Shown: positions 23,196 through 33,937 of the stretch, in pieces
How the letters are laid out: each line of letters opens with the position of its first letter
Position numbering within the stretch: position 1 is the stretch's first letter
Assembly (NCBI GenBank): GCA_020055645.1
Contig: CM034546.1
Location: forward strand, 10,230,001-10,294,000
DNA: 64,000 nucleotides
Source: Tomocerus qinae
Taxonomy: Eukaryota; Arthropoda; Collembola; Entomobryomorpha; Tomoceridae
Reading direction: 5' to 3'
Made by a program: the position numbers and the translations under genes
Notes under the pieces: generated by a model
Told to the model about the DNA's origin: nothing
Seen by the model: only the letters and a program-made list of their open reading frames with translations
The model's database searches: none

Positions 23196-23571
23196 ATTCA
23201 ATTATTCGTCATGTTATTCAGTAGGTTTTGAGACACAAATTTGATGCATCATTTTGTGATAATATTCATTCTGTTAATGTAAAACTAAGGAAAAAGTGAT
23301 TAGGTTGTTTGACTTCTCATGCATTTATATAATTTGTGATTTTAATATATTCATTTCTATAGTCCACCAACGATTAAGCATCATTTATGTACAGCTTAGC
23401 GCTAGTGTTTGTCATTACGGTGTCATTTTGTCACGTTTTCATTTTTTGACATGTATGCATGTACAATTACAAAAAGGTATTACAGAAAACACATTTGCAT
23501 TAGTATTAATTTTGTGTGAGTAATGGTTACTTCTTAAGTTAGTATAGTTTCTAGAATTTCACAAATGTTGT

Positions 23572-25125
23572 TGTAACAAACCCAAATACTGGCGCCGTAT
23601 GTAAATAAAAATTCCACAAATTAGAGCAAATAAGATGTGTGAAAACTGAAGAAACTATATGCACTTTGTTAACATATCAATGCAAGTTTCATTTGCATAT
23701 CATACAATACTGTATATTGTACTGTTTCATCATGAACATTCTTACCTACCAATAGAGTCTCTTACAGGAAGCCAATTCCTTCACTAGATTGTATGGTCTT
23801 CCACCAAAATGAAAAACTAATTTCTAACAGTGTTGTACTGTTGACCACTTTTTTGCATTTTGACCGGGCCACTGGTCAAAATGGTCAAAACGGTCAAAAT
23901 GGCTAAAATGGTCAAAATATCAGTATACAGTTACTTAGGCTAGCAAATGAAATTTAAAATATTTAGAGAATGAAATATGGCCTAAAACCAATGAAACACT
24001 ATTCTACTAACATCAGACTACAGAATGACACTCTAATTATTTTTAACTGCAATCTTTAGAAAGTTGTATTTGTTGTTTACTGTTGCAGTAAACGCTACCT
24101 TGGGGTCTCAATTAACCCCAAACAGGCATTTTGTCCATTTTGACCATTTTGACCACTTTTTAGTTTTTTTTGACCGGGCCATTTTGACCATTATGACCAT
24201 TATGACCACTAGTGGTTTTAACAACTGCACAACACTGATTTCTAACTGGGTTTAATGTGAGTTGTTTTAAGTTTGAATCATAACGGTGGTTTAATACAAT
24301 TTCTTTCTTATCTCTGACATTTATAATAACATTTACTGCATTACATTCATGTATTAATTTTTTAAGTGCATTTTATTTTAACTTTATTTCTCTGCAGCTT
24401 TACTCAGCTCCTTTGTCTAGCACCAATAATCGATGAAGATCAAGGTGAAGAGTTATATCAAGAAAATTGTTCTGACGTCAGAAAAGACCTTCGCTTCTCA
24501 GAAACACATGGAGCTGGGCCAGAACACTAGTAAATTTTTAATAGAATAAGTTAAATACAAAGGAATATGTCAAGCCAATACATTACGAAGTATTCGCAAT
24601 GCTAAAGGAAGTGTTTGTTTGGTCTAAGACAAAAGATTTCGTATTGCGTTAAGAATAAGAATTTATGTATATTTTCATGTATCACAAATACTTAAAAACA
24701 ATGACTTGTCGGTGACTTGGTAAGGTAAGGCTAGTTTAATCATCGATTTGAATCTTTCAACCCTTTAATAATATCTTTAGTATAACATACTGTTACCCAC
24801 TACAAATATTAAAATTTCAATACTTCTTAGGTAAACAAATTTTCATTAAATTTCTACCTTCACTATTTTAAAAATGCTAATTATAAACCATTTTTACTAT
24901 TTGCGCAATGGTTTTAATAATAATTAAAGCCTGCGAGTTACGAACTGTTCATGCCAATTTCGTTAAATTATGTATATGGAGTCAAGTTTCTTGTAGAACC
25001 AATTGCGTTTGTGTAAGCTATGCTTAATATCTTTTAGCTACTGAAAAACACAATGAATAGTAAAAATATTTGTGGGTCCAATACTAAATCATCAAAATAT
25101 ATTAGTAGTGGTATCATTAGAGTAG
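23572..25125. repeat. Intergenic repeat C, copy 1
   Basis: It aligns with 25300-26345 and 46358-47830. It shares TTGTTACAAACCCAAATACT at the start, AGCACCAATAATCGATGA and the TGACGTCA motif in the middle, and AAACATCAGA-like ends. It is interrupted by a MITE at 23828-24237 and followed directly by an IR-type promoter and start codon. Confidence 0.8.
23828..24237. mobile_element. hAT-like MITE with GGTCAAAAT / TTTTGACCA repeats, 410 bp
   Basis: It starts CAGTGTTGTACTGTTG and ends CAACTGCACAACACTG. ATTTCTAA is duplicated exactly at 23820-23827 and 24238-24245. The related block at 25780-25800 keeps the empty site. Subterminal arrays of GGTCAAAAT on the left face ATTTTGACC arrays on the right, so the single strand could fold. 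Confidence 0.9.
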
Positions 25126-25162
25126 TAGACGACAAATACACTTAATAACATAACATAAGTAC

Positions 25163-25299
25163 CCTTCCACATTTAATGAAATACAGCTACAACTTCTAAC
25201 TTTTTAAAACTTAAATAGTAAAATAATTTTTCAGATAAGCTGAGTTTTAAATTTGACAAAATGCGTATATGTTTTATGATCCGCTTTATCCTATTTTAA
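25163..25299 (+). pseudogene. Ionotropic receptor 5' relic (promoter and first 12 codons)
   Basis: CTTCCACATTTAATGAAATA, AAAATAATTTTTCAGATAAG and TTGACAAAATG match the upstream sequence of IR-3 and IR-4. The ATG at 25261 opens MRICFMIRFILF, close to the IR-3 start MEIYFMIRFI, then stops at 25297-25299. The sequence then switches abruptly to repeat C. The rest of the receptor is gone. Confidence 0.7.
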
Positions 25300-27060
25300 T
25301 TTTGTATGTCCAAATATTCAAAATTATGAATGGAGAATAATAATTGAATCACAAAAGCGTAACTCATCCATCGGTCTTCTCCTTCTCTTTTAATGTCTCA
25401 GGAACTGCACATAAATACATTCTACCCATATCCGACACCCGACGTAACGTAACTTAATCTAACGTAAAACCGTCCGGTTTCATGTAAATCGGATGAGAGA
25501 TGAGCCCTCAGTCAACCTTATGCCTGTCACAGCCTGTGAAAAACTCACTCAGGCACTGTGACTTCAGGCATCAGGTAATTTTCATTATTCCCTTTTGAGT
25601 GTATGTAGATATACATGCACTTTGTTAACATAGCAATGCAAGTTTCATTTGCATACCATACAATAAATGGTATGCAATTATCAATATCTGTATATTATAG
25701 TACTGTTTCATCATGAACATTCTTATTATCCACAGTTACTTACAGGCCAATGCCTTTAATAGATTGTGGTTTTCCATCAAAATAAATAACTAATTTCTAA
25801 ATGGTTTTATTGTGAGTTTTTCTAAATTTTAAATCATAATGGTGATTTAATACAATTTCTTTCTTATCTCTGAAATTTATAATATAACATTAACTGCATT
25901 GTATTCATGTATTAATTTTATAAGTGTATTTTATTTTAACTTAGCTCCTTTGTCTAGCACCAATAATCGATGATAATCAAGGTGAAGAGTATATCAAGAA
26001 AATTCGTTTGACGTCAGCAAAGACCTTCGCTTCTCAGAAACATATTTAGCTGGGACAGAACACTAGTAAATTTTTAATAGAACTTAAATACAATGGAATA
26101 TGTGAGGCCAATAAAATAGCAATTCTTAGTGCTATCCTAACGGAAAAGTTTGTTTGATTTAAGATAAAAGGGCTATTGCGTGAAGAACTTATGTAGTCAA
26201 TTTTATTGTCCAATCGAGGGTGTTTGTGTAAACTATGCTTAATATACTTTTACCAACTGAAAACACATTGCTGGATAGTAAATATATTCGTGGTTCCAAT
26301 ACTAAAACATCAGAGATATATTATATTAGTAGTGGTATCATATTCTTATACTGTTACTTTTCGAATAATCATTACAATGTTATGGATGGTATGGTATGCT
26401 AAGAAAAACGAATGGACCTTAGCAAAGTTCTTCGTCTCTCAGTGACTTAAGGCAAAGCACGCTTAAATATTTGATATGACTATGGCTTATCGATAAGAGA
26501 AACATTAGAGCTCTAAACCAGCACGAAAAATTCATACTGACGATGAGGATAGTGAGGACAGGCTTAGTTGTGTGAAGAGATTGACAGTTACGATGCAAGG
26601 TAACATACATTTGGTAACATCTATAAAGGGTAATATTTAAGTTCTGACACAAAGATGAACTCCAAAATGCTCCAATCCAACAAAAACAATAAACTATCTG
26701 CCAAAATATATGTTTAGTAACATAAAAGCAAACATGATTAATTAACACGATCATAATTTACTCTGACGTTTAAATTATCTTCATGTTTGTATATCTTTTG
26801 TCAATCTTTTGTTAATTTGTAAGTAATATTATGTCAACCGGTAAAAATGAATATATCTCACTTTTTATTCCTACAATCATACTTTAATCATTATTTATTC
26901 TTAGTCTTCACTTCCGATGGCCAAGTGGGTCCCCCATGCCTACGTAGGTTTTGATTCCTACGTAATACGTCACTTCCGCAATCGTATTCAATACCCGCTG
27001 GATTGATCGACAGTTATTTCGATTGATTGGGCTTCGAAAATCTGTGATGATATCTCCTGA
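25300..27060. repeat. Intergenic repeat C, copy 2
   Basis: The first part matches repeat C copies 1 and 4. The second part (about 26325-27060) matches 37010-37760, including GGACCTTAGCAAAGTTCTT and TTCCGATGGCCAAGTGGG. Two cores of the TGACGTCAGCAAAG-type motif lie at 26009 and 26416. Confidence 0.75.
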
Positions 27061-27077
27061 TTTGCAGAAGTGTTTTC

Positions 27078-27383
27078 TTAATTTTTTAATCCTTGAATAA
27101 AACGGAATATCTTAATCTGGGGTCCAATTTTATCCGGTAATAGCTGCCGAAGATTCTCTTCAGTTAAGTACATAAATGAGTCCGCGTCAATTTCATTCTC
27201 TGCAAAAGTTTTGAAATTTTAATTATAAATATTTTTAGGTTATAACTACTCTAAAAATATCAGTATTGGGCAAATAATATTTTTGATTCTTTTCCCGTCA
27301 TAGAAGTTTACAAAACCTTCAAAGATAGAGGCAAATCTTTGCAACCCCAAGGACTCCAAATGGCTTAAGACGGTAGAATCCAT
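27078..27383 (-). CDS. Small stand-alone SAM-domain protein, two exons
   Basis: Exon 1 (27317-27383) starts at ATG with MDSTVLSHLESLGLQRFASI. A 117-bp intron (donor GGTTTTG, acceptor TTTTGCAG) joins in phase to exon 2 (27078-27199), ENEIDADSFMYLTEENLRQL, then LLPDKIGPQIKIFRF and a stop: 62 aa in all. The pattern FE-NEID-SF--LTEE-L--L-P-IGP--K matches the SAM fold of many arthropod proteins, where SAM mediates protein-protein binding. The length is just one SAM domain. A longer transcript is possible, since an acceptor-like TTACAG lies shortly upstream of the ATG and Ser-rich exon candidates lie at 27628-28196. It may derive from a transposon-related family; that is inference. Confidence 0.65.
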
Positions 27384-27627
27384 TTTATAGTGTACAGCTG
27401 TAATTATCAAGCATACATATGCATCAGAATATAGGTTTAGTACTATTACAAAAGTTTAAATATTCTGACATATTATTATGGCAAAGATTTCTGGGCTTTA
27501 ATTTTTGACCATATAGGCTAAAATTAAATAATTAATGACACGTAGGTATATGAAAAAATATAATTACATGAGTAAATTCAAAATAAATGTTTAACTATTT
27601 GGTGGGCAATTATTATTTTTAATAGTT

Positions 27628-28196
27628 TTAATAACCAATGTTGAACATCTCATTGACTTCGGCTCCGCGGTGCCTTTGTTTAGAAGGCCCGCAATTTATT
27701 GATGTTTTTGAAATCGATGGTGATGTTGAAGGTTGGGGTGATAGAGTGTAAACGGATAGTGATGCGTCTGTTGCCACTTCATAGTTTTGTGAAGAACAAG
27801 ACTCGGGTAAATCACAAATTGAATTCTCATCATTAATTGGCAAGCATATGGATTATGTTGGTCGACAGATGACTATATAATTTAAAACCTGCATTTAACT
27901 TGTTTCTTAGACATAACCATTCAGGTAAGGATGCTATTTAATGGGACATTTTAAATTATTTCAATTACCCATTAAATATATTCCTTCAGGTAATTCTTCA
28001 CATTAAAATTACTTACCAAATTGGTTATTGGAATAGCTGATTCTGAAAATAGTTTTCTAGATTTGGTTTTTCAAAGTAAAGATATTTCTTCCTCAGAAGG
28101 CGAAGCAGAGCAAGTCTGGCTTTGAGATTTTTCACAGCCACTGTCGCTCGAATTAGATGTTTTCTCAGCTTTCCCCGAAGTCGATTTGCCCATATC
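27628..28196 (-). CDS. Candidate Ser/Thr-rich exons upstream of the SAM gene
   Basis: One open stretch (about 28196 to 28077) follows a TTCTTTAG acceptor and reads MGKSTSGKAEKTSNSSDSGC. Another (27843-27628) reads NSICDLPESCSSQNYEVATD, then SPQPSTSPSISKTSI, and ends in a stop. Both are low-complexity and charged or Ser-rich, as in linkers between domains. A possible 26-bp microexon with a GTAAGT donor lies near 28020. Whether they join the SAM exons cannot be shown from sequence alone. Confidence 0.35.
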
Positions 28197-28307
28197 TAAA
28201 GAAGCTTTATAGAACAATCCTTAATTAGGCATAAATTCCGATTTTACACTTTTCTACTATAATTTTTAAACAACTGTCTTCTTATTCTCATTTAAGAAAT
28301 TAATTTA

Positions 28308-30245
28308 TTAAAACATCTTACGCAATTCAAAGACATCATCCATTGCAACTGGAAACACACGATTTGGAATATTATTAGTGAGGATCTTTAGATTTTTTAA
28401 AAATCTTAAGGCATGTACTTGTAAAGTATAATGCCAAATCCTTTCTACGAACAATGTAACGAAAGACCCGATTAAGATGTATCCACAAACAAAGAAAATG
28501 GTATGAATCTTCATCGAAAGATTTATGGCCACTGGCTGAGACTCTTCATGCTTCAGTTTTGAATGGGTTATTATATAATGAAAATCAATTTCAAAATCAT
28601 TTTGCTGCTCGAAATATCTTAACAAGCCGGTTTCTTGCATGTCCTGAAAATATGAATGGAATTTGTTACGGTAGAAATTTTGGAATTTATAAGACATCGG
28701 CTCAGTCAAATCTGTTTCCTTAACAGTCATGCAGACACCTTCTGAAGATATTTTGGATGGTATTAGAGGCACGTGGTATTCACTTTTCTCTTTCACAATA
28801 ACGTCAAATACTTTCAATAAAAAGTTGGTCAACAACTTGTATGTATGTTTCCATAATCCCATGTTTCTGTCATTAGATGATGCGGTTTCCCAATCGAATC
28901 TGTGGACGCTTTTATTATATCTATCAGCAATTTTATATTTCTCAAAGAATTCAATTTGCTCTTCGTCCATATTCCGACTGTCGTCTTTCTGCAGCAACAA
29001 CTTGTATCCATTATCCACGAGATCTTTAAAGTCCACAAATTGTTTTCTGTCTGGCGGAGCAATGATCTCGCTTGTTATCCACGTTTCATATTGAGTAGCA
29101 ATTATAAATCCCATCGACACATTTACCAAGTACAAAATGTTTCTCCTTTTATTGGAAACATTCTTATTTAGAAGAACGGCTATTGTGGATACGAGAATTA
29201 TTTGTATTTTCTTGTGTAAAGAAGTAATTCTGAAGCTCAAAACATAAAATGAGATCGGGAATAGCGAGAATAGTAGCCACCAGCAATAATCATCAAAAGT
29301 ATTTTGAATCAGAACTGTCAAAGGAGTATCGAGGAAATGAGAACTAGCTTCACAGTAGTACGGAATCAACTCATTAAAGTATTCAATGAAAAGAGTTTGA
29401 TACCAAGCTATATTATAAGTTTTCACTCTACTTTGAAGCATGTCAATTTGTCCATATATTTTATGTTGTTTTAAATCTTTATATCTCCTTCCATATACTG
29501 CAGTGAAGTTCAATCTCTCAGATATCAACTCAACAGCTCTCACTGAATTTCGACAGTAATATCCCATTTTCATTGTTGAGTAAATTGATTCCCGGCATGT
29601 TGGCATTTTCCGAGCACCACTGAACGAAAAGCTGCCATAATAACAACCAATCTCAATGCCATGAAGATTGCTATTTAAAGTAATCCAAATCTTTTCCCAT
29701 TCTTCTTCGGATGATCTGTCTTTGATTCGATAAAGAGATAATCCCTCACTTTCTGAATTGTAGAGAATTGGAGTGTAAACTGAATATTTGTTCCCTCCTC
29801 TCATTGCAAATATAAAGAGGGGAGCAACCAAATCTTCAATAAGTCTTGATTGCCACTCTGGATTCATCCACTTCAATTCATCTTTGATGACAATTATTAA
29901 TCTTGAATCCCGACGATTTATTTCTTTTCCGAAATATAAAACCAGACTAGTCAAAGTAGAGTAGGAATCCATTAGAATGTTTACACTGCACAAATTTGTT
30001 GATAGATCCCGTGGATTATTCCAATGACGACCGAAAAGAGCTAAGTCATAATTGGATGTTGCCAAGGTCCATGTTTGGCCATTTTGGTTGGACAATATAA
30101 AATCTGTCTGCTATTCGGATTGGTCAAAAGTGACCATGTTAAAATCACAATCACTATAAAATGACAAATAAAAACATTGGCCATTGTTGATGAGGATTGC
30201 AGTTAATAAAATTGAGATAAAACGAATCATGAAATATATTTCCAT
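28308..30245 (-). pseudogene. Divergent ionotropic receptor, IR-3 (one nonsense codon)
   Basis: It is read from the ATG at 30245, which aligns with the IR-4 start (MEIYFMIRF...). The frame runs 645 codons, interrupted once by TAG at codon 45 (30111-30113), where IR-4 has TGG (SKWQTDF). Everything else is intact: signal peptide, S1 (RAVELISERLNFTAVY), M1 (DDYCWWLLFSLFPISFYVL), pore, M3 with SEIIAPPDRKQF, S2, M4 and the RVFPV tail. A downstream ATG at 30095 would give 595 aa without a signal peptide. A single fresh TGG-to-TAG change suggests a very young pseudogene, a segregating null allele, or a stop-codon readthrough case; the last is known for some fly IRs (Ir75a). Confidence 0.8.
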
Positions 30246-30346
30246 ATGCATTTTGTCAAAATCAAAGTTCACCCTATCTAAAAAATTATTTTAATCATAT
30301 AAAGGTAGAAAATTTAGGAATATTTCATTAAATGTGGAAAGGTATA
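30246..30346 (-). promoter_or_regulatory. Conserved upstream block of IR-3
   Basis: On the minus strand, CTTTCCACATTTAATGAAAT, then AAAATAATTTTTTAGATAGG, then GACAAAATG precede the start. The same order and spacing occur before IR-4 and the relic at 25163. TTTTTYAG|AT could be an initiator or a 3' splice site of a 5'-UTR intron. Confidence 0.55.
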
Positions 30347-31263
30347 TATATTTCTGTTGCCCAGAGTTTTTGTCGTAGGCATAGGCACAACGGTACAATA
30401 GACTCCCAATTTCAAGCAAATATTATATGCCGTATCGTATAATTCAATTCAAAATGATTGCAGATCTCAATTGGCCAACTAAAATTATAGTAAATGCTTA
30501 GGTAAAATTCAAATATTTTTAAAACCAGTCGATAACCTAGGAAGTTTGCTAATGATGGACGAACATATAAACGTACTTAAAATATTTTATTGCTAATAAC
30601 TGTTTTTAATAAATTTTTAACTGTTTCTCTCTGCTTCGGTTCGGTTATTCTGTCGGCACTATACACAATACACACTGTTTAAATTGTTCGGGAACAATGT
30701 GGGTAAAATGGAAAGTTTGAGTTCGGTTTGAATCCAAATTTCTGACAAAAAATGTAGACCATTTTTGCTTCACTTTAATGAGATGTTACTCTAATTACGT
30801 CACAAAAAAATTAATTAAGGCTGCTAAATTGGTCACATACGCAATACATTTTGCTTGATATATATACATATTTATATATATTTAAAATTGCATGAAAGGT
30901 CAAATAGTTATCATCATATGTAAAGATTCAAATGTTTGTAAAGATAAACTCATTAAACTCCTAAATTGTTTTATAGCAGCACTTTGCAGTACAAATGTCA
31001 TATAAACCTTTTTATATTTGAACTATAAGCATAACTTAACTCTCGAAGTATCTTTATACATACTGACATACTTATAGTAGTGTTTTAAAGTATTGTTTAT
31101 TGCTGTTGTTGGGACAGTTCAAGAAGCCTAAGCAAGTTAGCTTATTAGTATAACAAGGCATAGTCTCGGCGGATAGACAAGAAAGTTGACAATATTATAT
31201 ATAATTTGGCCTCGATTTATTTGTAATCAAAACCAGAGAAAAATTGACCAAATAGTGTAAAAG
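30347..31263. other. Intergenic DNA, nothing recognised
   Basis: AT-rich spacer between IR-3 and repeat R, without coding or repeat structure that I could see. Confidence 0.5.
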
Positions 31264-31565
31264 AACTTAAAGCTAATTGCCTCTAAATTTTTATTTCTAT
31301 TTCCTTTCAAACTGGAGAACAATTGAATTTGAAAATAATAAAAAATCCAATTCAATACAAAATTATTCAAAGTGATTAAATCCCAAATTAATAAACCTTC
31401 TTTATCGTTATATATTATAGCAGTAAGGCAGTAGGAATATTTCGGACACTGTTTGAACTGGAGACTTCTCCTAGACTCCTAGCTATAAGGTAATAAAATA
31501 TTTAGGCGTGATATGGCCCAACACTTTGGGTCTCTGACGCTTTGTATTTGGTTTTCTTGATATTA
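31264..31565. repeat. Diverged direct repeat R, copy 2
   Basis: Partner of 19320-19625, located 1 kb upstream of IR-3. It has small indels relative to copy 1, such as an extra CAGTAAGG near 31420. Confidence 0.8.
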
Positions 31566-32475
31566 TTAGTTACTTAAGGTTGCGTTTACGGCTTTCCATT
31601 ACGTTTCGCAAAATCCTCCTACCTCCATTACCACGAGGCGTACGAAACCAAATTTGAAATTGAAGATTCTTCGACCTATTTGGTAGTGAACCTAGTTCTT
31701 AGAATTTTTTTAAAAGGAAATCAATAAGTATTTTTGAAAATAAAAAGTTGAGCCATTTTCTGCAAAAGTTAATGCATGCAAAAGACCCTGTGGTGAGGCA
31801 GATACATTCAATCTGTAGTCGTTACTAATGGCGTAATTGAGAAAAGTAAGCTCTAGGTTCACTATATATTTTTCTGCTCTTTCTCTTTATATCTTTACAA
31901 AATCCCCAAAACTGACCCCAAAAGGTCAAATCACGATTTTTAGATATTAGATGAGGGGATTGATATCATTGAGTAAGATGTCACTCTATTACCAACAGCA
32001 AATAGAAAAACCTGAAACGAAAAGTTTTGCTGCTGATTTGTGATTGCGCTTGTAGCCTTGTAGCTCAACGAGCCCGTCAGTATACCCAGGCTGTCACTAT
32101 ACTCAGGCCTTAATGAAAATGCGAACAAATTCGCACGACAGGATTCTAGAGGGATTTGGCTGGAAATAAATGTAAGATAGTAAAGCCAACACACCAACCT
32201 TGTTTTACCCTACTATCTCACACCCAAATCCAGGGAACATAGTCCGTGTCCGCTTTATAATTTTTAGAGGATTTATTACACTTTTGTTCCCCAATAAATC
32301 AGCAATTTTTTTAAAATTTAAAAATTTAAATGGCGAATGCTATCTTAGATTTTTTAATTTCTCGCTTCTCCCACGGGCAGATTTTTGATTACCGTATTTA
32401 ATTAGAAGATTCTACTTACACGATAGGCAATCTGTTCATTCAAATTGATTAAGTAATCTCTGAGTTATTAAAATA
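31566..32475. other. Intergenic DNA, nothing recognised
   Basis: There are only short frames without splice context (31940-32388). Confidence 0.5.
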
Positions 32476-32948
32476 TTTGTAAACATTTCACATGTTTTGC
32501 ACACCTTGTCCATTAATTACCATGCATGAGGCTCAAAGTATAATACCATTGCATTGGCAAACCTTCACTACCAGCTGTGCGTAGGCGGCGCGCTTACTAC
32601 TTACTATGCACTCAAATTTATTCGAAGGCACTCAAATTTTTTCGAAAGCACTCGAATTTTTTCGAAGGCATTTGAATTTTTTCGAAGGCATTTGAATTTT
32701 TTCGAAGGCACTCAATCGAATTTTTTCGAAGGCACTCGAATTTTTTCGAAGGCACTCGAATTTTTTCAAAGGCACTCGAATTTTTTTTCCGCCACCCCAA
32801 GCCCAACAGACAGCTTATAGCTTCAGTTTATTCGTACCCGAGTCTTTTGCTTTGGCTCAGCAAAGCATAGCCAATACCTAACACAAGACACCAAATGAAT
32901 TTCTTAGGCGGCGACACACGGCACACGACAAACTTTCTTGTCGGAATA
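32476..32948. repeat. Tandem unit with 20-bp minisatellite, copy 1
   Basis: It runs from about TTTCACATGTTTTGCACACC to CTTTCTTGTCGGAATAGATG. Units of TTTTTTCGAAGGCACTCGAA (20 bp) occupy 32612-32783, with one unit broken by a short insertion. The flanks are nearly the same as in copy 2. Confidence 0.88.
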
Positions 32949-33512
32949 GATGTAAAAATTTCACATGTTTTGCGCACCCTGTCCATCAATTACCATGCAT
33001 GAGGCTCAAAGTATAATACCATTGCATTGGCAAGCCTTTACTACCAGCTGTGCGTGGGCGGCGCGTTTACTACGCACTCGTATTTTTTCGAAGGCACTCG
33101 AATTTATTCGAATGCACTTGAATTTTTTCGAAGGCACTCGAATTTATTCGAATGCACTTGAATTTTTTCGAAGGCACTCAAATTTATTCGAATGCACTTG
33201 AATTTTTTCGAAGGCACTCGAATTTATTCGAATGCAGTTGAATTTTTTCGAAATCACTCGAATTTATTCGAATGCACTTGAAATTTTTCGAAGGCACTCG
33301 AATTTATTCGAATGCACTTGAATTTTTTCGAAGGCACCCGAATTTATTTTACCGCCACCCCGGGCCCAACAGACAGCTTATATCTTCTGTTTATTCGTAC
33401 CCGAGTCTTTTGCTTTGGCTCAGCAAAGCATAGCCAATAACTAACACAACACACAAAATGTATTTCTTAGGCGGCGACACACGGCACACGACAAACTTTC
33501 TTGTCGGAATAG
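32949..33512. repeat. Tandem unit with 40-bp higher-order minisatellite, copy 2
   Basis: This repeats the flanks of 32476-32948. Its minisatellite (33072-33345) alternates two variants, TTCGAAGGCACTCGAA and TTCGAATGCACTTGAA, giving a 40-bp dimeric period of about seven units. Copy 1 has the monomeric 20-bp form only. Confidence 0.88.
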
Positions 33513-33929
33513 AGATAGTTAATTATGTACTATGTCTTTTTATTTATCAAATAATATTTTTGACCGAGCATAATGTTTTTGTAACAGGGTGGTTTTAAAT
33601 TATTTCAATATTCTGTATAAAAAATTTATTCGTTATATTCATTAATCATTTCGTAGACACGGAACAAAATAGTTAGAGTACACAGTATATACTACTATAC
33701 ACTACACTAATTATATGGTGAGGTTATGTTTAATGTTTCTCTACGGCGCGAGAGTGGCCAGTATTTAGTAAAAGGTGAAAACCAGTAGAGCCAGCCTTAA
33801 AATCGAGTTTTGTCACATCTGCACACGGTACGAAACCTTTATTCGTATGGCATTGGCATTGCACACGGCACTATCCAGGAATTATGAAGGAATACACACA
33901 AACAATACATACGATATAGCATGCTGCTA
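33513..33929. other. Intergenic DNA, nothing recognised
   Basis: Spacer between the minisatellite units and the 1175-bp element. Confidence 0.5.
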
Positions 33930-33937
33930 TAGCAGAG

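Noticed and set aside
24388-24530. A 44-codon exon-like stretch (LAPIIDEDQGEELYQENCSD) in repeat C copy 1
   Set aside because: The counterparts at 25935 and 47415 carry frameshifts and stops in the same stretch, so it is not conserved as protein.
32554-33201. Overlapping open frames on both strands (FFEGTRIFSKALEF-type protein)
   Set aside because: They run across the 20-bp minisatellite. Repeat structure explains them and there is no start, splice or domain context.
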